In this document: positions 35,724 to 42,869 of the stretch, one piece after another
Layout of the letters: each line of letters opens with the position of its first letter
Position numbering within the stretch: position 1 is the stretch's first letter
Source of the DNA: Actinokineospora sp. NBRC 105648
Lineage (GTDB): Bacteria; Actinomycetota; Actinomycetes; Mycobacteriales; Pseudonocardiaceae
Direction: 5' to 3'
DNA length: 53,640 nt
NCBI RefSeq assembly: GCF_030269645.1
Contig: NZ_BSTR01000001.1
Coordinates: forward strand, 1 to 53,640
Translations under genes and position numbers: made by a program
Notes under the pieces: model-generated
The model's input: only the letters and a program-made list of their open reading frames with translations
Database searches by the model: none
Told to the model about the DNA's origin: nothing

Positions 35724-36845
35724 TCAGTGCACTGCGCCCGTTGTGATCAGGGCTTCGCAGGTGCGGGTGATGGTGTGTGCTGCCTGGCGCTCCCGGGTGG
35801 TGTGGTGAGGGGATTCGGCCAGGGTGCGCCAATGTAGGGCCGCCGCGTAAGAGTCGCCGTTGGTCAATGTCAGGCGAGTCGCGGGTGAGGTGCCGTGGGC
35901 GCCCAGTAGGTACAGCGCCTCCTCTGTGTGTTCCCCCAATGAAACGCGCCCCGTACGTAGGGCGGCGAGGAGCAGTAGTTCGCGGGGTTCGTGCGCGCTT
36001 GTCATAAGACGTTCGAGGTCGTTTGCCAGTTGTGGGCGGGGGTCTTCGCGTAGGACCGTGTCCACTGCGCGCAAGGCTGAGAGGGCTTGCAGTACCGGTG
36101 CGCGGTCGACGAAGTTGCGGGTAATTGACTCTCGCAGGTCGCTTATGCCGCTGGCGCGCAACAACTCTGCGGCTAAGGCGTCGTGGGAGCGTAGGCCGCG
36201 GCGGGCGGTGGCGATGGATAGGCGGATGCCGAACAGTCCAAGACGTGTCGGTAGTGCTACCGCCGCGGGGTCTGGGTAGGTGGCGAAACGGTCTGCGGAC
36301 AACAGAAGTGGGTCTATCTCCGTGCGGGGCAAGGTGCTCAGGGAGGCGATCAGCCGGGCCTCGTCCGGAGTCAGTGTCGCGCCCGCCAGCGCGACCAGGC
36401 CGGAGACCGCGAGCACGTCCTGGCACCCGTTCGACGTGCGGGCGTGTCGACGGGCCAGGCCACGGGCCGATACCAGTGCGTCGACCCGGCCGCCGCCCAG
36501 TTCGTCCGCGCGGGAGAAGACCACCAGCGTGGAGACGGCGTCGGTGTCGGGCAGGGTGCCGGGCTGGGGTTGCAGGTAGACCACGGCGTCCGCGTCGGTC
36601 TCACCGTCCATGAGTTCGACCGGGCCCGGCCAGTCCACCGCCACCCGCTCTACCGACACACCCTCGCCGAGGATGGCGCTCATCATGGTTGAGCGCCCGG
36701 ATCGCGCGGGACCGGTTACCGCTAACCGCAGCGGTCCATCTAAAGAGGACATACGGGCTTGTAGGAACGCCTCCGTGCGGGGACTACCGCGGTATGCGGC
36801 GACGGCGCGTTCCAAGAGCGACCAGGTCGACTCCGCGAAGCTCAC
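35724..36845 (-). CDS. Dynamin-like GTPase, IniC-like
   Basis: The 373-residue protein has P-loop GPARSGRST (45-53), a G3-like region around LQPQPGTLPDTDAVSTLVVF, and a helical C-terminal half without membrane segments. It is shorter and more degenerate than its upstream partner, as mycobacterial IniC is relative to IniA. The GTG at 36845 overlaps the partner's stop codon (GTGA), and bacterial dynamins commonly work as such pairs. Position third in an IniB-IniA-IniC-like order supports the call. It probably acts at the inner face of the membrane in envelope maintenance or membrane repair. Confidence 0.8.
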   Translation of the reverse strand: MSFAESTWSLLERAVAAYRGSPRTEAFLQARMSSLDGPLRLAVTGPARSGRSTMMSAILGEGVSVERVAVDWPGPVELMDGETDADAVVYLQPQPGTLPDTDAVSTLVVFSRADELGGGRVDALVSARGLARRHARTSNGCQDVLAVSGLVALAGATLTPDEARLIASLSTLPRTEIDPLLLSADRFATYPDPAAVALPTRLGLFGIRLSIATARRGLRSHDALAAELLRASGISDLRESITRNFVDRAPVLQALSALRAVDTVLREDPRPQLANDLERLMTSAHEPRELLLLAALRTGRVSLGEHTEEALYLLGAHGTSPATRLTLTNGDSYAAALHWRTLAESPHHTTRERQAAHTITRTCEALITTGAVH

Positions 36846-38614
36846 GCGCCCCGCCCCCGTACGGCCTCAATCCTGGCTCTTAGCGCCAACAGTCGTTCTA
36901 GCTCGCGCCGTACCTCGGCCGCGCGGGTGGTTCTGCGGGCCGCTTCGGCGTCCAGGTCGCGCTTGATAAGGCGAGCTGACTCTGCGGCTGCGTCCCGTAG
37001 CTCTTGTGCGACTTCGGCGAACCGGTCGCGCAGTGCGCGGTGGATCAACCGCGTCGCGTCTTTCGACTCCTTGCCGTAAGAGAGGAAGAAGTCGTCCACG
37101 TGTCGCTGTGCCGTTGTCTTGGCCATCGCCTGCCGACGCTTGAGGCGTGCGCCGCGCTCTTCGAACACGCTTCGCGCGCCGAACGCCGCGCCCGCGCCGA
37201 GGGAGATCGGGTTGATCAGTGGGAGTCCGGCCAGCGTGGTCGCCAGGCCGGACATCAGCAGGCCGCTGTAGGACCCGCGCAGACCCACGAACGCCTTCTG
37301 CACCGGGCTGAACGGCTCGATGGCGGGTTTGCGCAGGCCCACCACGTGCTCGGTGGCCAACCCGCGCAGCACCTCGGCGGGCAGCTGGCGCGCGTCCGGC
37401 ACCACCTGCCGCGCCACCCGGCCCGCGATCCACTCGAACCGGTCCAGCAGCCACTGGGAGTTCGTCTCGGCCACCGCGGTCAGGTTGTCGTGCATCCAGT
37501 CGCTGAACTCGGGCCACACCTTGGCCGGGTCGGCGGCCTCGAAGTAGTCGTCTACCTCTCGCAGGATCCGCCGGGTGCGCTCGCGCAGGTCGTGGTCCAG
37601 GTCGGCCATCAGGTCCGCGACCTCGTCGGACAGCGTGGTCTGCCAGCGCGCGCTCTCCCGCTGGAGCCGCTCGACCCGCCTGCCCGCCGCGTGCCACTCG
37701 GCCACCGCGCGGGTGTCCGCCGCCCGCGGCCCGGCGTCGAACTCCTCGCGCAGCGGGGCGATGAGCTGGTCGACGGCCAGACCGCTGGTCGCCGCGGCCG
37801 CCTTGGCGGCCACCAGCACCGGGTCGGTCAGCACGTCGCGGCGCAGGCAGCCGATCAGCTCGACGAACCCGGACTCCTGGTTCAGCGCCCGGTCCTCGGC
37901 CCGCACGGCCGCCGCGCGCAGCGTCGAGGACACCGGTACCAGCGGCGCGGCCACCCCGGCCTGGGCCAGCCGGTGCCGGTCGGCCTCGGCGACCCGCCGC
38001 CAGCCGGGCACCAGATCGATCTTGGTCAGCGCCACCAGCACGGTCGGGCAGAGCTTGCCGACCTGCGTCAGCAGCTCCAGCTCCAGGCTGCTCAGCTCGC
38101 TGGTGGCGTCGGTGACCAGCAGCACCGCGTCGGCCTCGGCCAGCGCGGCCATGGCGCGCGCGGTTCGCGGACAGCCCGGCGCGCCGAAACCGGGGGAGTC
38201 CACCAGAACAAGGCCGGCACCGAGCAACGAGCGCGGTAGGCCTACCTCGGCGCGCACGACGTCACCGCGGACAAGGGCGAGTTTGTTGGCGTGCGTCGCG
38301 ACCGACTCAACGGCGGGTGCTTCGGTTGTGTCACCAGTGATGAGCGCGGCGGTAGGTCGGTCGGCGTGTCTTAGAACGGTGGGAACGACCGTGGTGAGGT
38401 CGTCTCCGACCGCGCAGACATCGGTGCCGATAAGAGCATTCACCAACTGGCTCTTACCTTGCCCGGGATAACCGGTGACCACTAAGCGCCGTCCGGGCTC
38501 GAGAAGGAGGGCGCGGCGGTCGAGCAGCCGGTCCACCAGGTCACCGCGGCGCAGGGTCGCGCACGCGCGGATGGTGTCGTCCAGGATCTCCAGCCATGGT
38601 GGCGCTGCCGTCAC
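36842..38614 (-). CDS. Dynamin-family GTPase, IniA-like
   Basis: The 590-residue protein has the dynamin GTPase motifs: P-loop GYPGQGKS (48-55), DLTTVVPT (switch I threonine), LVDSPGFGAPG (G3) and ALTKIDLVPG (G4). A long helical stalk follows (about 260-420). A hydrophobic paddle-like segment lies near residues 435-470 (GLLMSGLATTLAGLPLINPI), and the end is an Arg/Ala-rich coiled region. Mycobacterial IniA with this architecture binds and reshapes membranes. The GTG start at 38614 has no clear ribosome site. It follows the IniB-like gene after a small hairpin and overlaps the IniC-like gene. Confidence 0.85.
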   Translation of the reverse strand: MTAAPPWLEILDDTIRACATLRRGDLVDRLLDRRALLLEPGRRLVVTGYPGQGKSQLVNALIGTDVCAVGDDLTTVVPTVLRHADRPTAALITGDTTEAPAVESVATHANKLALVRGDVVRAEVGLPRSLLGAGLVLVDSPGFGAPGCPRTARAMAALAEADAVLLVTDATSELSSLELELLTQVGKLCPTVLVALTKIDLVPGWRRVAEADRHRLAQAGVAAPLVPVSSTLRAAAVRAEDRALNQESGFVELIGCLRRDVLTDPVLVAAKAAAATSGLAVDQLIAPLREEFDAGPRAADTRAVAEWHAAGRRVERLQRESARWQTTLSDEVADLMADLDHDLRERTRRILREVDDYFEAADPAKVWPEFSDWMHDNLTAVAETNSQWLLDRFEWIAGRVARQVVPDARQLPAEVLRGLATEHVVGLRKPAIEPFSPVQKAFVGLRGSYSGLLMSGLATTLAGLPLINPISLGAGAAFGARSVFEERGARLKRRQAMAKTTAQRHVDDFFLSYGKESKDATRLIHRALRDRFAEVAQELRDAAAESARLIKRDLDAEAARRTTRAAEVRRELERLLALRARIEAVRGRGA

Positions 38615-38653
38615 TCGGACGAGTGTGCCGTGTTCACTCGGTGAGGTGAAGAA

Positions 38654-38684
38654 GGCGGGGCCCGTCGGTGTGACAGACCCCGCC
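38654..38684 (-). terminator. Hairpin between the IniB-like and IniA-like genes
   Basis: GGCGGGG (38654-38660) pairs with CCCCGCC (38678-38684) around a 17-base loop, 17 bases after the IniB-like stop on the minus strand. It may be a leaky terminator that lets more IniB-like mRNA accumulate than dynamin mRNA. Confidence 0.45.
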
Positions 38685-38700
38685 TCCGGGCTCGGCTGGC

Positions 38701-40950
38701 TCAGTGACCCAGGTCCAGGTCGCCGACCAGGCCGCCCACGTCGGGCAGGCTGTGGTCGACCCCCGCGAGCGGGGTGTGGTCGACCAGGTCGCCCACGGTG
38801 TCGTGCAGGGTCGGCAGCGGGTTCGCGACCGGGAGGTCGGGCAGCTCCGGCAGGTGCGGCAGCTCGGGCAGGTCCACGGGCAGGTGCGGCAGGTGCGGGA
38901 CCTCGGGCAGGTCGACCGGCAGGTGCCCCAGCCCCGGCAGCTGCGCGGGCAGCTCGGCGGGGAGGTGGCCCAGGTCGGTCGGGAGGGTCGGCAGGTGCGC
39001 CGCCGGGAGCGCGGGCAGTGCCGGGACGGCGGGGAGCTCGGGCAGCTCGGGCAGGTGGTCCACGGCGTCGATCGGCGCGGCGGCGGGGACACTGGTCAGG
39101 AAACCGCCCAACCCGGCGACAGCGCTCTGGACGCCGAGCAGGTCGCCACCGGAGTGCACGTAGTCGGCGACGGTGCCCGCGCTGAGGTCGCCGCCGCGCA
39201 GCAGCTCGGAATCGAGCGACCCGGCCGGATCGCCGAGTCCGCCGCCGAGCGGGGTGACGAAGTCCAGCAGGGCGGTGGGGTCGGCGAGACCGCCGAACTC
39301 GGGGGTGCCGAGTGCGCTGGGGTCGAGACCACCGAGGTCCGGGGCGCCGGCTCCACCGACACCGCCGAGGCCCGCGACCGACCCGACCAGGCTGCTCGCG
39401 TTGGCCACACCTGCGGTCTCCGCCAGACCACCCGGGCCGGCCACCTGGCCCAGCTCGCCGACCGCGGCGAGGCCGGTGGCGGTGCTGGCCAGGTCACCCA
39501 CGTCGGCGGTGTCGGTGATGTCGGTGATGTCGAGCAGGTCTGCCGCGTTCGCCACGCCGCCGAGGCCGCTGGCGGTGCCGACCAGGTCGCCGGTGTCGGC
39601 GAGGTCACCCACGTTGGCGGTGTCGCCCAGGTCTGCCGCGTTGGCGAGGCCGGTGACGGTGCTGATCAGGTTGTCCGCGCCCGCAGTGTCGCCGACGTTG
39701 GCCAGGCCGGTAGCGGTGCCGACCAGGTAGTCGGTGTCGGCGAGGTCGTGGGTGATCCCGCCCAGGTCCGCCGTGTTCGCCAGGGCGCCGAGGCCGGTGG
39801 CGGTGCCGAACAGCGTGCCCAGGTCCGGCGAGCCGCCCAGGAGGTCGCCGGGGGTGAGGGTGCCGAGCTGGGGTGCGGACAGCTCCGGCACCCCGTAGCC
39901 GTCGAAGTCGATGTCGCCCAGTGGGGTGCCGATGTCGAGGGCGGCACCGGGGTTGTCCGTGCTCAGCGTGACGTCTCCCGACGCCGACAGGAGCTCGCTG
40001 TCGAGTTCCAGCCCGCCGGTCACGCCGTCACCCGACGCGGTGAAGCCCGATGCCGTCGCCAGCTGCTCGCTGTCGATGCCCACGCCGCCTGCCGCGCCGT
40101 CGCTGGTCGCCGCGAAGCCGGAGCTGTAGGACGCGAAGTCCGACTCGCCCGACGAGGAGGCGGCCACTCGGTGCTCGGTCGCGCTGAGGTAGCTCGCGCC
40201 CTCGAACTGGTCCGAGTCGAACTCGGCGCCCGCGTCCGCGCGGCCGTCGGCCGCGGCGAAGCCCAGGTCGTAGCCGCCGAACTCGGTGGCGCCCATGGTT
40301 TCCGCGCGCACCGCGTCCTCGCCCGCCTCGACGAGACTCGCGGTGGTGAACTGCTCGGAGGTCGCGTTCAGGTGTCCGTACGCGCCGTCCTCGGAGAGGT
40401 CGAGGTCACCCGCGGCGGTGGCGTACTCCGACGCCAGGGTGCCCACCGCGTGCGTGCCGTCGGTGTCGGTCGCGAAGGTGCTCCGGGCGTCGACCGAGTC
40501 GGTGTCCAGCTCCGCGCCGCCGTAGGCGCCGTCGGTGTTCGCGGCGACGCCGAAGGTGGCCGCCGCGTCATCGAACTGGCCGAACTGGTCGAAGTGGCTG
40601 TCCAGGCCGGCGACCAAGCCGTTGTGGTCGGCGTCGAGGCCACCGGTGAACGAGCCGAGGGTCGACTCGGCGGTCGCGGTGCCGGTCAGGCCGTCGGCGG
40701 CGTCGGCGACCGCGCGGAGGCTGGTGATCGCGTCGGTTCCCTCGGGCAGGCTCAGGTCGAGGTCACCGAGCTCGACCGGGGCGTAGTCGACCACCAGCGG
40801 GATCACGTCGTGCACGTCCTGCGCGGTGACCTCGTCCAGGCCCGCCCGTGACAGCGCCGCGGCGGGGTCGGCGGCGAACGCGGACCGGGCGGCCTCGTCG
40901 GTCAGCAGGTTGAGCACGAAGTCGTGCAGGGTCTGGTCGGCGGTGTACAA
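38701..40950 (-). CDS. IniB N-terminal-domain protein with long acidic repeat tail
   Basis: The first about 60 residues (LYTADQTLHDFVLNLLTDEA, then RSAFAADPAAALSRAGLDEVT) match the N-terminal domain of mycobacterial IniB. The remaining part of the 749-residue protein is low complexity. An Asp/Gly/Ala/Ser-rich region repeats FAATSDG-like and GDLA/VGTATGLA units, then about 95 residues repeat LP-x-LP (LPELPHLPELPDLP). There is no signal peptide, membrane segment or LPXTG. The start is a TTG at 40950 with AGGAGGAG seven bases upstream. It is transcribed first in the IniB-A-C-like unit, and may coat or scaffold the dynamin GTPases. Confidence 0.85.
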   Translation of the reverse strand: MYTADQTLHDFVLNLLTDEAARSAFAADPAAALSRAGLDEVTAQDVHDVIPLVVDYAPVELGDLDLSLPEGTDAITSLRAVADAADGLTGTATAESTLGSFTGGLDADHNGLVAGLDSHFDQFGQFDDAAATFGVAANTDGAYGGAELDTDSVDARSTFATDTDGTHAVGTLASEYATAAGDLDLSEDGAYGHLNATSEQFTTASLVEAGEDAVRAETMGATEFGGYDLGFAAADGRADAGAEFDSDQFEGASYLSATEHRVAASSSGESDFASYSSGFAATSDGAAGGVGIDSEQLATASGFTASGDGVTGGLELDSELLSASGDVTLSTDNPGAALDIGTPLGDIDFDGYGVPELSAPQLGTLTPGDLLGGSPDLGTLFGTATGLGALANTADLGGITHDLADTDYLVGTATGLANVGDTAGADNLISTVTGLANAADLGDTANVGDLADTGDLVGTASGLGGVANAADLLDITDITDTADVGDLASTATGLAAVGELGQVAGPGGLAETAGVANASSLVGSVAGLGGVGGAGAPDLGGLDPSALGTPEFGGLADPTALLDFVTPLGGGLGDPAGSLDSELLRGGDLSAGTVADYVHSGGDLLGVQSAVAGLGGFLTSVPAAAPIDAVDHLPELPELPAVPALPALPAAHLPTLPTDLGHLPAELPAQLPGLGHLPVDLPEVPHLPHLPVDLPELPHLPELPDLPVANPLPTLHDTVGDLVDHTPLAGVDHSLPDVGGLVGDLDLGH

Positions 40951-41075
40951 CGCGGGACTCCTCCTGGAGTGGGTGTGGTCATCCGGCGCCCGAGGCCGGG
41001 GGCATCGATCCCGGGCGGTGGTGGGCAACGCTAGGGCGGGGAGGTCCCGCTGCCATCGGGGATGACTCCCCGTCT

Positions 41076-41130
41076 CACTCCCTAGCTAGAAAGGGTGACA
41101 ACAGTTCACCTATTAGGGGATTAGGGAGTG
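41076..41130. promoter_or_regulatory. Inverted repeats in the shared ini-like promoter region
   Basis: CACTCCCTA (41076-41084) and TAGGGAGTG (41122-41130) are perfect inverted copies 37 bases apart. TTCACC (41105-41110) and GGTGAA (41130-41135) form a second pair, and TTAGGGGA/TTAGGGAG repeat directly. They lie between the divergent IniB-like and Hsp70-like genes and are the best candidates for sites of the LuxR-type regulator encoded nearby. Confidence 0.5.
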
Positions 41131-41216
41131 GTGAAGTTGCCACTCGGGGTTATCGGACCCGGACCGGCACCTGGTACGAACAGCGGTACTCGCCCCGGCC
41201 CCGAGGAGTGCTCGAC

Positions 41217-42869
41217 ATGTCGTACGTGCTCGGCGTCGACGTCGGCCGCAGCCGCGGCGCGGCGGCGGTGCGCAGGCGCGCGGCGGGCGGGTACGGGGCG
41301 CCCGAGGTCGTCCCGCTCGACGGCGGCGCGCGGTGGACACCCGCGGTGCTGTTCGTCGCGGGCGACGGGGAAGTGCTGGTGGGACCGGCCGCCGAGCGGC
41401 TCGCGGCCGATCAGCCGGACCGGGTGGCGCGGGCCGTGGCCGACCGGGTCGGCGACGACACCGCGGTGCTGCTCGGCGGCGAGCTCTACCCGGCGGAGAC
41501 GTTGTTCGCCGCGGTGGTCGCCTGGGTCGTCGACCTCGTGGCCGAGCGCGAGGGCGGCGAACCCGACCGCCTCGCCGTCACCCACCCGCCCGAGTGGGGG
41601 TCATACCGTCGTGCACTGCTGCGCGAGGCCCTGCGCGCCGCGGGCCTGCCCGGTGCGCTGCTGATCCCCACGGTGGTCGCCGCCGCCGAGGCCCGGCACG
41701 AGCGGGAACCGGTGCGCGCCGGTTCGGCCGTGGTCGTCAGCCTGGTGGGCGGCCTGCGCGTCGAGCACGCCGTGCTGCGCCGCACCCCGACCGCCTTCGA
41801 CCTGGTCACCCACCACGCGCCGGACGTCGACGCGGGCGCTGTCCTGGACGACCTGCTGGCCGACCACGTGCTGGCCGCGGCTCCGCCGCCGGACCCGGAC
41901 CTGACCCTGCCCGATGTCCTGACCGCGCTCCCGAGCACCCCGACCACCGCCGCGATGGCCACCTTCCGAACGGCGTGCACGGCGGCCAAGGAACGCCTGT
42001 CGGTTGCCGCCGAGGTCCGCGTCCCGGTGCCGCACCTGCGCACGGACGTGACGGTGACCCGCGCCGAGTTCGCCGAGCTGGCCCACCCGGTCCTCGGCCC
42101 GACGGCGACCGCGATCCGCGCCCTGCTCGCCCGCACCCCGCCCGACACGACAGTCGTCCTGGCGGGCGGGACGGCCCGGGTCCCGCTGCTGGCCACCCTC
42201 ACCGACTGCCTGGTGGACGACGACCCGGCCACGGCCCCGGCCCGGGGCGCCGCACTCGCCGCCGCCCCGCCGCACCGGGCGCGGAACGACTTCGCGACCC
42301 GCGGTGATCCCCGCCCGCACCCCGCGTCGCAGAGCAGTCCAGGGTTCCACCCCGCGTCGATCCACGATCCGCGGCTGCTCGGGACGACCGGTGATCCCCG
42401 GCCGCTGGGCGCCGGTTCGGGGAGCGGCCAAGGCTTCCACTCCGTCTCGCGAGAAGGTCGGCGGTCGATGGCGGCTGGGGCGGGGGTGCACCAGGACGGT
42501 GATCTTCGTTCGCGACCGGCCGTGGAGAGCGGTCCCGGGTTCCAGCCCGCGTCGACTCTTGAACCGCGGCAGGTCGGGACGGGGAGTGATCCGCGCCCGC
42601 GTCTTGCTTCGGCGAGTGATCCGCGGTTGCCACCTGTGCTGGGTGGTCGGGTCGGTGACCCGCTGTTGGCCCCGCCCCCACCGCCGCACCGCGGCGTGCG
42701 GGAACCGGAGAGTGATCCGCACCTGGCCCCGGTCGAACCCGTTCTGTCCACTGTGGACATCGATGACGACCCGCCCGCCCGGCCGCCGGTGGCGGTCACG
42801 CCGTTGCGGCCGCCGCCCAAGCGGTTCGCCCGCAGGAACCGCACCGACGAAGATGAGGACGGTCGTTGA
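41217..42869 (+). CDS. Hsp70/actin-fold family protein with repetitive C-terminal tail
   Basis: The 550-residue protein has an Hsp70-type nucleotide-binding domain: YVLGVDVGRSRGAAAV (phosphate 1), LAVTHPPEWGSYRR, VVVSLVGGLRVEHAVL (phosphate 2) and VVLAGGTARVPLL (adenosine motif). No canonical peptide-binding domain follows. Instead, from about residue 355, there is a Pro/Arg/Ser/Gly-rich tail with degenerate GDPRP-x-PAS and SDPRL units, and a basic end. The ATG at 41217 with GAGGAG upstream is preferred over a GTG nine bases earlier. It is coupled to the following STAND regulator and divergent from the IniB-like gene, so it probably belongs to the same stress system. Confidence 0.8.
   Translation: MSYVLGVDVGRSRGAAAVRRRAAGGYGAPEVVPLDGGARWTPAVLFVAGDGEVLVGPAAERLAADQPDRVARAVADRVGDDTAVLLGGELYPAETLFAAVVAWVVDLVAEREGGEPDRLAVTHPPEWGSYRRALLREALRAAGLPGALLIPTVVAAAEARHEREPVRAGSAVVVSLVGGLRVEHAVLRRTPTAFDLVTHHAPDVDAGAVLDDLLADHVLAAAPPPDPDLTLPDVLTALPSTPTTAAMATFRTACTAAKERLSVAAEVRVPVPHLRTDVTVTRAEFAELAHPVLGPTATAIRALLARTPPDTTVVLAGGTARVPLLATLTDCLVDDDPATAPARGAALAAAPPHRARNDFATRGDPRPHPASQSSPGFHPASIHDPRLLGTTGDPRPLGAGSGSGQGFHSVSREGRRSMAAGAGVHQDGDLRSRPAVESGPGFQPASTLEPRQVGTGSDPRPRLASASDPRLPPVLGGRVGDPLLAPPPPPHRGVREPESDPHLAPVEPVLSTVDIDDDPPARPPVAVTPLRPPPKRFARRNRTDEDEDGR

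Noticed and set aside
38704..40851. A 715-residue plus-strand frame opposite the IniB-like gene
   Set aside because: It is Gly/Arg/Val/Gln-rich with no motifs and mirrors the low-complexity repeats of the real gene, which has an IniB domain and a strong ribosome site.
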